A DNA stretch of 64,000 nt, taken from Hepsetus odoe (lineage: Eukaryota > Chordata > Actinopteri > Characiformes > Hepsetidae). Every line of letters begins with the position of its first letter. The first letter of the stretch is position 1. A program made the translations under genes and the position numbers. The stretch is taken from contig CM029368.1 in the NCBI GenBank assembly GCA_017165825.1, positions 32,134,100 through 32,198,099 on the forward strand, written 5' to 3'. A model generated the notes under the pieces. It did no database searches, was not told where the DNA came from, and saw nothing but the letters and a program-made list of their open reading frames with translations. Below, one piece after another: positions 10,383 to 24,079 of the stretch.

Positions 10383-10776
10383 TCAGGTGCAGATTGTAGA
10401 AGTGCTGCGCTCGAACTGCTTCACCAAGTCGACTACACGCACACTTCGGTCATGTTTTTCGATCCTTTCTTTTTTTAATTCAATGCACATCATCCACTTC
10501 TTCTCAGCACTCTCCTTGGCACTCACTTTCTTCAGACACATGGTTGGAAAAACTAAGTTTTGCAAAACTACGAGCACAACACTGATGCTTCCACTGCGAG
10601 CAAACCGCTTAAAGTGAACGAGTGAGACACGGGATGCTGGGTGGATGTTGTGGCAGAAGCTGGCTCGTAACCCAAATTTTAGCTCTCAGCTCAAAGCAAA
10701 ATAACGACAGAGAGACGGCTCGTATCTCGAAAAACTCATTAGTTGGGACACTCATAAGTCAAGGTACCACTGTATA
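10383..10776 (-). mobile_element. Tigger/pogo-type transposon relic (5' end and N-terminal transposase)
   Basis: Read on the reverse strand, the end near 10776 begins tatacagtggtaccttgact, an end sequence typical of Tigger-like elements. About 200 bases further, at 10577-10383, a frame reads MCIELKKERIEKHDRSVRVV and DLVKQFERSTSTICT. This matches the N-terminal CENP-B/psq helix-turn-helix of pogo-class transposases, which binds the element ends. The catalytic domain is absent. Confidence 0.7.
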
Positions 10777-11548
10777 TTAGTATTTGGAGTTTTTTTTTTT
10801 TTTTTAGGCAGGCCACTCCTTTGTAGATTTCCTACTGTTCCATGTTTTCCCCATTCAGTGATGATAACTGGTACACTTTAACAACTTCCTTTTTTTTTGG
10901 TATCCTGGAATTATTTGATTGAGGAATAGTGTGCTATTTGCTGAGAAATAACAGGGTATTGCACTTTGCTTGAAAGTATTATATTTATATGATGTCTAGA
11001 TTCAACAGAGCTGGCAGCAATTAATCCCAGGGTGTAGCTAGTCTAGTTTGTCCCTTTATCAATTAATTTTGGATCATTGTTTGACTGAGTGACATGGTGA
11101 AAATGGCTTTTTCCCATAGCTGATATAGGTGTTATTTTGTAATGTTAATGTAATGTAATGTTAGGTTATGTCTTATGTAAAGAAGATGACTCAACACTAA
11201 AACGTGTGGCTGTGAAGGTGTAAGGGAATTAAAAGAGTGTTTGTACCAGAAAATTGAATCTTATCTTAGATAAGAAATAAGTTTTAAGACCCCAGTTTGT
11301 AATGGGAACCACTTCTGAGAAACAGAAATTGTTAAAACCCGGGACTGAGCTTTTGAAATTTTTACCAGAAGCATGTAAAATATAACTGCAGTTTTAAATA
11401 AACACTACATATTTGAACTATAAAATATGGAAATAATTAAAATCATTAAATAGGTGACCTCTGAAATTTGGGGAGTAAATTTGGAGAGTCTTACAGCTTT
11501 GGGAGACAGAAAGGTCAAATTGCTCAAACCAGGATGTCTAATCTTGGT

Positions 11549-11783
11549 GAAAGTGAAAGTGAAAGTGAACGTGTGACTATTCTTGTCATTGCGAGGTCAC
11601 AGCACAGCACACAGTGAACTACAACGAAATTGGACCTCTGCATTTAACCCATGCAAACACCATGTAGCAGTGGGCAGCTATGAAAGCGCCCAGGGAGCAG
11701 TGACAGGGACAGTACCTTGCTCAAGGGTACCTCAGGGCAACCTACTAGTAAGGGGTTTGACCCCACAATCTTCTGATCCTGAA
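11549..11783 (-). mobile_element. tRNA-derived SINE, family A, copy 4
   Basis: The + strand begins with a tandem gaaagt repeat and continues attcttgtcattgcgaggtc, gcatttaacccatgcaaaca and ctcaagggtacctcagggca. The tRNA-like head is degraded or truncated, and the copy ends at the ttctgatcctg segment. Confidence 0.85.
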
Positions 11784-12401
11784 ATTACGGTCTAGCAAAT
11801 TGTACTATCATACAAATTGTGATTCTGAATAAAATTCTCTTTTTGATTTTGATTTTCAACATGTCATTCCCTAAGCTTCATTCAGGTGCTTGTGTCAGTG
11901 AGACAAGACAGAATGAGTTTGATTACAATGTTACAGTGTACAAAGGAATGAAGTAGGAAAGAACTTGTGGTAAGGAATTATTACCACCAGGGGGCAATAA
12001 AGTACCATTTGGACTTTGGACTGCTAGTCATGTGCCTATACAGTGACAGTTTGAGTGACTGTGGCTTTGGGGGTGGAGGGAGAAGCCCACTCAGCTGTCA
12101 GTAGCATGGAGGATGAGTCACTGTGCGACTGTGTGTATGTGCTCCAGTGCATGTGTTTAGATACATGCAGTGGGAGGGAATATAGCTTACATCATCTCCA
12201 GGTGTCCTCACACATTGCTAGGAGCCTGACTCACATGGCCCTTGAGTGTGTGAGTGTGTGTTTGCTACTGTTCAGCCTATTGATCACAACACTTGCAAAT
12301 GAGTATGTGTATTTGTGAACATGTGAAATAGTTCCTCATTTTTATGTCATCATTTATATGCGCTTATTAGTAAACAACCCAGGATGAAACTACATTTTAT
12401 A

Positions 12402-13005
12402 CACACACACACACACACACTATTTCATATAATGGCTATAAGGTATCTGCATTTAATAAATGCGAAATATGTTGTTGCTTTATTCTTACACTACGCCCAC
12501 AATATTAGGAAGAGTTCATTTTGTGGTAGCAAACTGTTAGGGAGTTGTGTAGTGAGTTATCTGTTTTTGCAACCGGGTGTGTGTTATCTGCTTCCCTTTG
12601 TGGTTAGTGCTGTGCTATGATAATGTATCCTGTTCTGTTTTGTCAAGCTGCAAACATCTGCAGTGCCTTCCCCTTTGCTCTTTTCAGACTGTTTATGTGT
12701 TTGACCAACTTAGTGGACGCACAGAATTACACGCATCCGGTACGCCAACGGCCAGCAGAGAAACTGAGTGTGTGTGCGTGTGTGTGTGGATGCAAGTTAA
12801 AAAGAGAGCCAGAAGGTAAAAGAGTGCAATGAGAGGAAAAGAGAGAGAGCAAAATGAGGGACAAAGAAATGAGTGTAGTATGAGAGAAAGAGAGAGAGAG
12901 AGACACAGAGAGATAGAGAAAGAAAAGAGACAGATAAAGAGAGAGATCTTATGCTTATGATGATATATGACTTTTGTCTTGATCTCTGTGTGTTTGTGTC
13001 CTATA

Positions 13006-13048
<43 letters not shown>

Positions 13049-13207
13049 TCAACCACAAGGCCACATGTTTATATTGAATGTTTGCACAGTAAAATATTAC
13101 CACATCCTCACGCTTGCAGAACGGAAGGCTACAGAACCTCACTCCTCTTAGCATCAGCCCACGGAGAGTGGGAGAGAACATCTCAGTCTGTTTTGTGTGG
13201 ATACAAG

Positions 13208-13238
<31 letters not shown>

Positions 13239-13389
13239 CTCTTGGGTAATGTACCTGCATTCTCAGGGGGCCTTCTTCATTGCAGTGCCTGAATCAGCAT
13301 GCTTGCTCGCATCACAAATTCCCCTGGCCGTCATTGGCTGGTTCCATGACTCATCGCTTGGCTGCGTGAGAAGAGCGTAATACCCTGGA

Positions 13390-13424
<35 letters not shown>
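12402..13424. repeat. cluster of CA/GT microsatellites
   Basis: (AC)n lies at about 12402-12420 and 13009-13045, (GT)n at about 13209-13239 and 13396-13424. A degenerate GA-rich block spans 12835-12955. Frames crossing this cluster on both strands are products of the simple sequence. Confidence 0.95.
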
Positions 13425-13426
<2 letters not shown>

Positions 13427-13429
13427 TTA

Positions 13430-15600
13430 TACTAACCATTCAAATTTTAGGAATCATTGTTTAAAATGAAAGTTTTGTTGGTGCTTGTATAAAGGTGTCA
13501 TTTCAGGCCGGGGACACAGGGGACGCTTTTATAATGTCCAATTTCATTCCCTTCACTCTGATGACCTTTTATATAATAGTTTGCTGCATAAACCTTTCCA
13601 AACTGTTTGTGAAAAGGACAAAGAGAACATGTGGAAAAGTGTCTTCAGCCACGTAACGGTCAGCATTTAATTGATTGAAAAACAGAATGACAGTCTTACA
13701 TTCTCAGCTACTGGAGATTTTTTTTTCCAAACATGAGGAAGTACAATTGGTAAGTGCTACCTGTAGAAAGGTCGTTAAAATAAATGTCAATAGGATCAAT
13801 TAAATTTCTGTTTGGAAACATGATTGTTAAAAAAGAAAAGGAAAACAGCATTTTCATCAAAGAAGTATTCAAGTACTGCAGAGGTTGTCAGTCTGTTTTA
13901 AACAAGATTACCCTGTCTTCTTTTTTTTTGTTGACCATGCAAGTTTGGTGCTTTTTCTTCACTCAGTTCACGTCTTTGCCCCGAGCAGTTTTCAGAACAA
14001 AGATACTCTCATGAAGATGATATTGCCGCATTTTAAAACTTTAAAGGTTTGGGATCATTTCTATTATCCAAAAGCATGCCTATATTAAAATCTCTGAGTA
14101 GAATTGCTTTTTCTTTCATTTTCCTTTATATTTAGCAAAAATGTACACTGCTCACCACAAAACCGTGCACAACATTATGGGTGTTCTAACAAATTTAAAG
14201 GAGAAAAATTAATTTTCAGCAAAATATTCAACCCTAATTAAATGTTGAATGAAATGTTAGGAATGTTTGCATGGAATGTAAGACATCTCGTAATGTAGGT
14301 AATTTTACACCACCTGTTACAATCAGAAAAAGGGGTAATGTCTCAGCTCCAGATATCCATACAGTGTGTGTAGGTGTTTGTTGATGCCTTCGTCAATGCC
14401 CTTTAGAAAATGGAGTTAGACCTGATGGGTGGTGATGGGGTGATGACTCACCATGTTAATTTAACCCTCCCCCTCATTCCTCTGCCAGAGCCCATTCACT
14501 TTTATTCATATGGGCCAGTACCCAACTATCATGGACTACCTCAAAGCTGTTGCTTATGTATCTTGCCCATCACATTCTAAAGTAATATTTAATAGCAAAT
14601 CATCTAACCTACCACCCCTTGCCACCTTTAGTCTTGCAGTCGAGCGATGAGGACATGTTTCTAAAATGCAACAGAAGCTTAAAACCCCACATAATGCTAT
14701 ATGAATGCTTAAATCACATGCCTGTTGGATTGCAATGTAATTTCAAAGGGAAATTGTTTCTGAGACTACCATCTTCAAGCATGGGCAAAAAAGTAATAGA
14801 AGTCTTCATGGAGCCTGAATATTGTCCATTTTCCACTTTGGTTACACTGACAACAGAAGCATTCCCTCCTGATATGTACACACACAGACTGCTTCCATTC
14901 AGTTCAACACAATTAAGTTCATTTTAGAACGTTGTTTTAGGTCAACACTTCACATGAAATGAACTATGTTGCATAACCACCATTCATTGGAACTACACAC
15001 TCCTGTTCTTTCAAACCACATGCCTTATTATTATACAAGCACAGCGGGACATGCACTCGCACTGCTGTTCAAATGTTTGTTTTGTGTGCTTATGTGTTAT
15101 TTTATTCAATGATTAATAAAACAGCATAGATGCAAATATAAACCAGGCATCAAATATCACCAGACATATAGGCACAAGTTTCAAGCTGGGAATTAAATGG
15201 TAGTTAAAAAGGACAGAATATTTCATGTTGTTTTCTGGTTAGCCTAATTGCATTTGGTAATATGCATCCTTTCCTGTAACATGTTTAAAAAATTGAATTG
15301 GGGGCAAATTGGGGCTAATAATGAGGGGTAATAAGGAAATAAAATTGCATAATTTTGAACAGTCAACAGATGTCGTTATCTTGATTTGATACAAAAGCAA
15401 TGTCCACAAAAGGTTGTCTTTTATGGTCTTTATGGAGCAAATATATTTCTGACCACCAGAGATCTCTGACCCCTCTGACAGAAGTGTCATTCATCAATAG
15501 GTCACAGAACAAAATTGGAAAGAGTTTACTTTGGCAAACAATAAAATACATGGTTATGTTCACAAATGCCACTTAAAACTTCACTGTACAAAAGATAAGT
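13430..15600. other. non-coding stretch, nothing recognised
   Basis: AT-rich unique sequence. Short frames (up to 102 codons at 14619-14927) have no family resemblance and no splice context that I can defend. Confidence 0.5.
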
Positions 15601-15619
15601 CAAATGTTTACCATGTCCA

Positions 15620-16250
15620 GAAGCAAATGCTGACTTCTCTGGGCTTGGAGGCATTTGGGCCCACAGCGGGAATCTGTATTGTGGTCAGACGAAAAAGTAT
15701 TCTAGATCTTTTTTGGCAGAAACAGACACGTGCCACAGACCAATGACAAATGGGACCATCCAGACTGCCTACAGCAATCCAAAAGCAAGGGCCCGCAATG
15801 GTATGGTGCTGTCTCTGTGTCCTTAGCAAAGGTGTATTATACCTCTGTAATGGCAGCATCAATGTAGAAACGTGCGCAGATAATCTGTGTATATAATAAA
15901 GTAATCAGATTTTAGGGCAACATATGCTGCCTTCAAGATGACATCGTTTCCAGGGACGATCATGAAGTTATCAACAAGACAATGCAAAACCACATTCTGC
16001 AAATATTACAAAGGTCTGGCTGTGAAAGAAGATCTTTCCCCTACAGAGAATGGAGAATGGGGAATTTTGCGTGGGGAATTTTGTTGCACACCTTAAGATT
16101 GTATAAAGAATGGGAATAACTGAAAACTGAAAGAATTTCTTTTATTGGTGTCATCAGTGCCCCAATGTTTTTTAAATGTGAGAATGACAAAGTGTTAAAT
16201 ACTTTTCTGTCCCAAAAAGGAGTGCCAATATTTGTAGAAACCACTTTACC
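15620..16250 (+). pseudogene. decayed Tc1-type transposase relic
   Basis: Successive fragments match the order of a Tc1-type transposase: ttgtggtcagacgaaa (the W-S-D-E segment holding the first catalytic Asp), gggaccatccagactgccta, gcaatggtatggtgctg (the M-V-W-G-C segment), tttcaacaagacaatgcaaa (the Q-Q-D-N-A segment holding the second Asp) and a C-terminal stretch ending near the gtgccccaatg segment. Indels and stops interrupt every frame, and part of the segment between the second Asp and the third carboxylate is deleted. No TIRs were found. It differs from the element at 9.1-9.6 kb. Confidence 0.75.
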
Positions 16251-16490
16251 ACAGTTGCTGCTACACCCAGAGAAATGGCTGGGGCTTTGTTTCAGCATTA
16301 CTGGCTGGGACTTTAACTCTACAGTTGTTCATAAAAGAAAACTATAAGACAATTCTATTGACTTCTTTCACAAATCAGGACAGTCAGGGCAGCATGACAC
16401 TACACTTGGTTGTTTATTCTCCTTTTGACGCACAGTCACCAGCCTGACCTTGAGGAAAGAGAGTATTTTTAGAAAGACATTCATTCAAGC

Positions 16491-16682
<192 letters not shown>

Positions 16683-17308
16683 CATGTTTTTTCTCCTAGG
16701 CAGTATGAATTATACAATGACTTTTTGGAAGGTCAACTTCTTTGCTATTGAGCACATTTTATATTCAAATTTTTTCTAACTATTTCAAATAGTCAGCCAG
16801 CTATTAATACTGACAATGAGCAGGTGGGTTACCCTTCAAGCTTTCCAAGCCTTACTTCAAATGTCAAATAGAAAATAATTCAAGTAGATGTTGATACAGC
16901 TAAGCCAACTTTTCCATATGACTGAAGTCCTACTGTGTCAAATGAATCAACAACATAATTAGGAAGTAGGAGAGGAATCAACCAATCATGTTTTGATTTC
17001 CAATGAGTGGGACCAGTGCTGTGAGGGAGGATGTCAGTGTAAGCCTTCTAGAAGTCCTAGAAATGTCACCAGTTGTGAACTGAGTGGCAGCTGAACCAGT
17101 GTTTTTTGTGGAATGATAAATAATGGTAGCTCTATCCCAGTACCCAGTACTGTATTTTGTGTATGTTTTATAAAATACAGGTTAATATGTCTTTAACAAG
17201 CTACAAATATCTTACTATACAAATTACTCAGAGCCATAATGTGTAAATTATACACAACACATTCTTTCTTCCTTAGGGGTTAAAATGTTATTTGGGGTGA
17301 AAAAACAT

Positions 17309-17560
17309 GAAAGTGAAAGAGACAACCCTTGTCATTGCGAGGTCACAGCACAGCACACAGTGAACCACAACAAAATTGGACCTCTGCATTTAACCCATGC
17401 AAACAACGTGCAGCAGTGAGCAGCTATTGGAAGCGCCTGGGGAGCAGTGACAGGGACAGTACCTTGCTCAAGGGTACCTCAGGGCAACCTACTGGTGGGG
17501 AATCGAATCCACAATCTGCCGATGCTGGGGCAACTCCCTAACCTCTAGGCCACCACTTCC
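17309..17560 (-). mobile_element. tRNA-derived SINE, family A, copy 5 (nearly full length)
   Basis: The + strand begins gaaagtgaaagagacaaccc and contains gcatttaacccatgcaaaca and ctcaagggtacctcagggca. It ends in an inverted tRNA-like head (ggcaactccctaacctctag, gccaccacttcc). This is one of the best-preserved copies in the window. Confidence 0.88.
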
Positions 17561-18479
17561 ACTGAAATGACACATACATTTCAGGAAGAATCCGTACTGC
17601 TGGATGTCGTAAAAATATATACATCCTTTACTGAAGTAAAAGTACATATACTGGTTTTTAAACTTACTTACATATATTCATTTTTTTTACTCAAGTAAAG
17701 GTGAAAAGTACTTGAGTAAAATATGCTCAAATGTATAACAGAACAAAAGGTAGTTTTTGAAGGAAATATCAGCCTTGTGGAGTTCTTCCTTTTTTTATTT
17801 GTTACATTGTTGTCATTGTTGTACATTGTGTCTTCATGTGATATGCAGAGATGGACACATTAAGAGATTAAAAGATTGTATTTCAGTGTTAAAGTTCCAT
17901 CCATTTAATTTGAATTCAGTCTTGATGTTGAAAAGAAATGCAGTAATGCAGAACAAAAGTAAAGGATTATGCAAACAAATATGTTTAATACTAAAGTATT
18001 TAGTTTAATTCTAATAACAAATTCTAGGAGTAAGTACATTTGGGGAGTATGGGAGTAAGGGAAGGGTGTGGTGGATGTGGTATCCAATGGTACACCAGAG
18101 AGAGGACATATTTCCTTGGAGCAGTAACTTAACTTGTTTGCAGCCATACTTGAACAACAAGATTCAGAAAACGAGTGGCTTGTGGAGTTACCTGTAATGC
18201 ACTCTAAAATTTAAGATAGATACTGAGGCAGACATTAACATTGTAATGTCACAGACTGCATTTTACAGACAGCTCCTATGATTGATCTCAGCAGTGACAA
18301 AAGCATGCATCATCAGTCTGTGTGGAGAATTGTAAAGGGAAGGACAGAAACCTGAGAACTGGGTAAACATCTTAAGCGAGTCATACTCTTACAGTCTCTT
18401 GGGATGGAGTGTTGCCAAGAGGACAGGTTTGGTCATGATAGTTGATGCCATTGACACAGACATGCTTGGCAGTGTTGTT

Positions 18480-20040
18480 TAACATTGACAAAACTTCATT
18501 TCTAATTCCTGTCAAAAACTGAACTGACCTGAAGTCTATGCCTGCTCTGTACATAATAGAGGAGGTCATCAAACCCTCTAATTGGTGTGTCCCAATGGTT
18601 ACTGTAGAATAAGAGAAATAAAGTCCAAGTGCAGGTGTGTGTTGATTGTTTGAACAAGGCAGTTCCTCCCAACTTTGGAGGAGATTGCTCCTGAAGTGGC
18701 TAGTAATTGTCTTCTTCATTCATGATACTTCATGTGTGTTCTGGTAGATCTCCTAGGGTGCAAGCAGTCAAAAGTTGCCAATGGAGGAATATTTGGAAAT
18801 ATGACAGCTTCAGAAATCTTCCAGAGACATGATTTCATCACTGGAATCACCATATAAAGCCCATATAAATTTCCAGCCAGAAAACTGTCATCAGCACGAT
18901 ACAAGATACAAGCAGCCATGGCTCAGGAGCAGCATTTTTACAAGTACATGACATGTTGCCAGTGGCATTCTGCTTTTGCACATTGTCAGACTCTGAGAGG
19001 ACATATATCCAAATTTTAAAAAGAACGCTTTGCAGCTGTATGGGCATGTGTGTGATTTGTACACTATGCACAAGAAATTGACAGTTTCCATCTGCAAACA
19101 GACGACAAACCACTGGTGCCCTTCATGAACACATGACTTGGACAAAGCCCCTCCAGCTTGCCAAGGGCTTCTCATGAGCCTTTTAAGATTCCATGTAGTA
19201 GCTGAGCACATTGTTGACAAATGGTTATCAGCAACAACCTCTTGACTGACAGGAGTAGGGAACTCAAAATACAAGCAAATATGGAAACAGTAGTAGCCAA
19301 TCTATCAGTCTCATCAAAACAAATCTATGAAATGCATGCAGTCACACAGCATGATTAAGACATATGAATAATAATATACATTAGGTGATTTGAAAGTCGA
19401 TGCCTTCCCTCATCTTAGCAAAACAACCAAAATAATTCCTCTTGTTAACTTGTCATTATAAACCAGGTATGGTGTAGTTTTCTACCAAGATAAGCTTATC
19501 TTGCCTGCAGCAGCACTGAGATCAGATGTGCTGAAGCAGCTGCATTAGGGGACACCAAGGACTGACAAGGTGCCAAGCTTGTGCCAAGATGTCAGCGTGG
19601 TGGCTGGCCATCAGTGCTGAGATCACATAGACTGTGTCAGCATGCAAATTCTGCACTGAAAACAAAGCCACTCACAGATCCCAACCTCTCCTTTCCAGGT
19701 CTTACTTGGGGGCCACTGCCAGTACATTACTGCAGATTTGTAAATTAGAGAGACAGCATTAACCCATTGTGACTGACTATAGCCACTGAAATATCTAGCC
19801 CTTTTGCACCAACCCGCCTGGCTCAGTGCATCCTGAACCACACCTTGCTCTGTTGTGCTACTACGTAACCCCTTAAGCAAAAACAGGGGTGTGCCCAGCT
19901 TTACTCATGGCAGGAAAGCACATACAAACTACACTTACTGTAAGCAGAAACAGTGGTATGTCCAGTTTAACGAATGGCTGGAAAACACATTTAAACTATG
20001 CTTACTGTACTGGAAAAGAAACTACAAGTTACTCCAAAAC
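18480..20040 (+). pseudogene. Ty3/gypsy-type retrotransposon pol relic (RT, RNase H, integrase)
   Basis: Fragments in all three + frames follow the order of a Ty3/gypsy polyprotein. A reverse-transcriptase part at about 18560-18760 includes EVIKPSNWCVPMVTV. An RT-end fragment at about 18780-18850 includes TASEIFQR. RNase H at about 19080-19200 includes LQTDDKPLVPF and DLDKAPPACQGLLMS. An integrase zinc-binding and core part at about 19505-19760 includes LRSDVLKQLH and QYITADL. Many stops and shifts interrupt the frames. No LTRs, gag or env-like region were found. It is an old, inactive copy. Confidence 0.75.
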
Positions 20041-20149
20041 TGGGTGAGGAAAAGGGTTATGAAGCCACTATTGTCTGCAAGTTCAGAGCCACAGTCTTCC
20101 CTGGTGAAGAGGGACAAAGGTGGAGTGACAATATGCAACAGAAGCAAGT

Positions 20150-20238
20150 CTCTCCAGGGGGACTGTCCCTGTAGTTAAAAAATGGAAGTCGCTCTGGATA
20201 AGAGCATCCACTAAATGGCGTAAATGTAAATGCAAATG
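20150..20238 (+). mobile_element. SINE family B, 3' fragment
   Basis: The fragment reads ctccagggggactgtccctg, then tctggataagagcatccact and aaatggcgtaaatgtaaatg. It is the 3' half of the family seen more fully at 47669, 52096 and 53178. It sits immediately 3' of the gypsy relic. Confidence 0.75.
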
Positions 20239-20720
20239 CACTAAATTGAGACACTTGACTATTCAATATGAAAATTCAACTAATTCATGTGTTGGTACAC
20301 TAAATGTGGATTAACATAATAAAATGAAAACAAATTGTGCTTGATGCCTAGGTCCAACACCGAATTTTAGCATTTGAGTCTTGAACCAGTAAAAAGAGGA
20401 GGTAAGTGAAGAGTGACAAGAGGACACCATAGCTGCAGTGAGAGGACACCATCAGTGTGTGTTCTGAATAGTATGGAAAATAAAGAAGATTACACAGAGT
20501 ACCCAGAGTATGTAATGATATAAGATGTATTATATATAATACTACAGCATAATTATGCAATAATGATTTTCTAAGCCTAATCCGCACTTCAACCTCAGTA
20601 AACGCAAAGTAGATTTGTTGGTCCTGTGTAGCAGCCTTGCTTTTCCTAAGCGCTCCACTTCTGTACTGAAAGTATATGAAACCAAACTCTCTTGCTCTCT
20701 TTCTTTTTCTCACGAACACA

Positions 20721-20721
<1 letters not shown>

Positions 20722-20763
<42 letters not shown>

Positions 20764-20807
20764 ACACGCACGCATACACACACAAACACATACACACACA
20801 CAAACAT
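20722..20807. repeat. (AC)n microsatellite
   Basis: An uninterrupted AC core is followed by imperfect acacatac and acacgcac units. A 212-codon reverse-strand frame crosses it and owes its length to this tract. Confidence 0.95.
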
Positions 20808-21209
20808 AGGCATTCCTGTTTTAGCCCTACACAGCGCTGATTAATTCCTGACTGACTAACCTTCCTCTGACTAAGGAGGTATTTTAATCTGCCAGTGGTT
20901 TTATTGCAGGGGAAGTGATTGTGTAACGGACAGTGAACAGCATTCAGCCAAAATGACTCACAGTATGAGGAATTGTTTCTGCACAAATGAATCCTGATAA
21001 AAGTGCTAATTGCTGTGATTTGCCAAGCAGCACTGAGTATATTGAAAGTTATTGCTTGTGCATTGGCACTTATGTGTTGTATTCAAAATGCTCAGCTTTT
21101 ATCTCCCATAAGTTACTCTTCCACACAATCCTCTGCTCTTCGGTCATTCGGATATCTTTCAGGTGAAGCCTTTAAACCAGAACTGCTGTTAAACGTACTC
21201 TATAATTAA

Positions 21210-23600
21210 TCTATAAAAATTACTTAAGAGTTTTTTGTGATTTACAAGCATAAGGCCCAGTCACACCGGGTTTTGTCAGCAAGATTTTGCCACATTAATT
21301 TCAATGAGATTCGCTATGTTGAACAGTTTGGCAGACTTGCACAGCGAATAGTTTTTGCTCATGAAACTTAAGGTTCAGCTCAGCTTTTGTGAAGCCACAA
21401 TGCAACAATTGCTTTGGCAACAATTGCCTCTATGGGGGAACTTTGGGAACTTCACTAAGGTAATTTACAGTCACACCAATAATACATTCATTAGTAGTGT
21501 TCAGCAATCGTTCTTTAGTTGATATATAAACAGCATACTCAAATTTCTTAGGTCCAGTTAAAGCCATTTCACAAAATCCACTAAACAGTCCTGGATTTGA
21601 ACCAAACCAGATGAAGACAAGCGTCTTGAGAAACAGTAAATAACAAAAACTATATTTCATAAATATTTACGTCTTAAGGGACTCTAAATCAAGAAAATTG
21701 CAACAAGAAATTAGATTTTTTGTCATGTGCATAGAAAGAAATCTTACACTAATGCTTCAAAAGACATTCTGACTTAAAGATACATCTTCTGAAAAGAGAC
21801 TTCCTAGTCTTAAAAAAACAGGAACAAATTAACTTTAAGCTCTTGTACTGTTGTAGAATAAATGTATGCATGTTTAAAAAATAAAGTTTTTTTATTTTGG
21901 TTTATTTTTACAGTCCAGTTTTCAGTTATCCTTAAATGTGAAACTTGTCTTGTCTTAATTTACTTCTTGACATTTTTTTGTTTTTCTTGTTAACATGTAA
22001 CACATGAAAAAAAGATCAGCTGACCATTATGCATTTCTAATGTTTATCTAAAGGAATCATTGAGAATGTAAGGCAAGCCAGTGAAACTACTTTGTGTATA
22101 AACTGCAGTTTAATCTGCGGTATCTGTACCAAATAGCCATAAAAAATACATTTAATTACTTTTCCTTTGCTTAATGAAAGAAATGCAAACTTAACTTATC
22201 TAAAGCATCTGTCCACTGACATTGATATTTCCTCCATTTGCTATGTATGAAAATGTGTCAAAGATATTATTGTGATGAACTGTAAGTGACAGATGCTGCA
22301 GATAGAGATTAGGCTACATTATTATGAAGTATTTAAGAGACTTAACTATTAAGTATCTAGTATAAAACTGTATTTTTAGATGCAAGGAACTGAGCTGTGA
22401 GCCTACCTGTATGTAGACATTGTAATATACATAGTTCACACAGCAGAAGTGCCTCACAGGAATGTCAATTGGACAATCAATCACATTTGAATAGCAAATA
22501 TGTGACAAACTGTTTAATAGCAAAGTAATGACACAGAGAAGAAGAAACATTAGTGCCAAAACAGAGATTTCAGCTCTTGTCTTGTGAAGAGACTAAAGAA
22601 ACAGCCTTCCATTGAGTCCCTGAATATTATCATAGTGCATGGAAACAAACTCTTATGTGTATATCTTGATTAAAATGCTAGAATTGTGTATTTTTACCAG
22701 TTTAAAATTATTTAGGGTTATTTGAAGAATTAGATATTTCATTTTACAAAGTGACCTTTACCCACCCAATCGCCAGATTTTGACTTGCATTTCTGCAAAT
22801 CCTCTTATTCCGAATGAATTACGTTGCACATATGTGACAGAATGTAACGTTAGGAATCTTGCCAAAGAACACTTGTTGGTTTACTTGTCCGGGCTTGGGT
22901 ATCAACCACAGTCTGCTATGTGATCAGCGGTGTTGGTCACAACACCACACCAACCACTACAAATTAAGCCCACTGTTGTTTGTTCATTTTTTGCAAGATT
23001 AAACTTTACAATTGCAAGCTGAACATGAGTTCTTGGGAAAGAAAGTTCTATCTGAAATCCGGTGTGTTTTTACCTCAAAAGGACCCCAAAACCTCTCAGA
23101 ACACAGACAGTCAGACCTTATAATTCCAAGGGGATAAAATTTAGTTTTTGTGAATGTTTTGCAGACTAAAAACCCTAAAGTATCTTTTATAAAAGAGGAA
23201 GCCACATCTTTGAACAAGTCAAAAGGTCCTGAAAATCATTGATGCAGTAATTATAATAACCTGAGTAAATCTTTGTTCCAGTCAATTAGAAATTGTTCTA
23301 AATTAAACATAGCATTGAAATAACCTTGACATAAGTGATTTCAATGTTTGAATACACTCTAAATTTGGGCAGAGGAGTATTCATCAAACATGGTAGGACA
23401 ATTAATTTGACAAAAAAGGATTTTGTGTGATTTTTCCTTGTCTTGTGATACATGCCTGTCTGTTTTTATTTGCGTGCACTCATTGACCTGTCCGGTGCTC
23501 TTGTGTTGTCTGTGATGGCGACTGCTTTAAATGTGTTCACTCGTCTTCAGTCCAGTCCCATGGGAACAGGAGAGATCAGAACGGAAGAGGGGGGAGGGTG
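21210..23600. other. non-coding stretch, possible old repeat at its start
   Basis: Position 21245 onward (ggcccagtcacaccgggttt) resembles the start of a non-autonomous DNA element, but I could not find a matching inverted end. The rest is AT-rich unique sequence with no coding signal. Confidence 0.4.
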
Positions 23601-23608
23601 TCTTCATC

Positions 23609-23669
23609 AGAGAGAGAGGGAGAGAGAGAGAGAGAGGGAGAGAGGGAGAGAGAGAGGGAGGGAGAGAGT
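23609..23669. repeat. (GA)n/(GAGG)n microsatellite
   Basis: Imperfect gagaga with regular ggga interruptions. A degenerate GA-rich flank continues to about 23780 next to a short (GT)n. Confidence 0.9.
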
Positions 23670-24079
23670 CCTTTGGGATGCAGATTGTTGTTGGAGCCTG
23701 AAGACTGCTGGGGGAGAGAAATGTGTGTGTGTGTGCACATTAGAGAAAGAGTGCCGGAGAGAAAGAGTGAGTGAGTGAGCAAGCCGGTGCTGACGCATGT
23801 CCGACCCATTGTGAGTCTGTGACGTGTGGATAGCCATGCAAATCATGGAAACACTGAAGAGGTGGCAGAAGTCCAGCCTCAATGCCCAGCGAAGCGTAGC
23901 CTTTACTGCCTCCAAAAAGACAGAGAGGGGGAGGAGAACCATTCTGTTGTGCTCTAGATATGCTGATAAACTGGTAAAAGCCAAAGAAGCATTCTGCATC
24001 ACCCCCAAACATTGCAGGAAACAATTTCTTGAAAGGGGGTATAACCCCCCCCCATATGTATTTGAATACAAACATTGAA

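Noticed and set aside
12693..13181. 162-codon reverse-strand open frame
   Set aside because: Built from AC and GA simple repeats read as Cys-Val, Ser-Leu and Thr-His runs.
20348..20986. 212-codon reverse-strand open frame
   Set aside because: It owes much of its length to an (AC)n microsatellite read as a Cys/Val run; no domain and no splice context.
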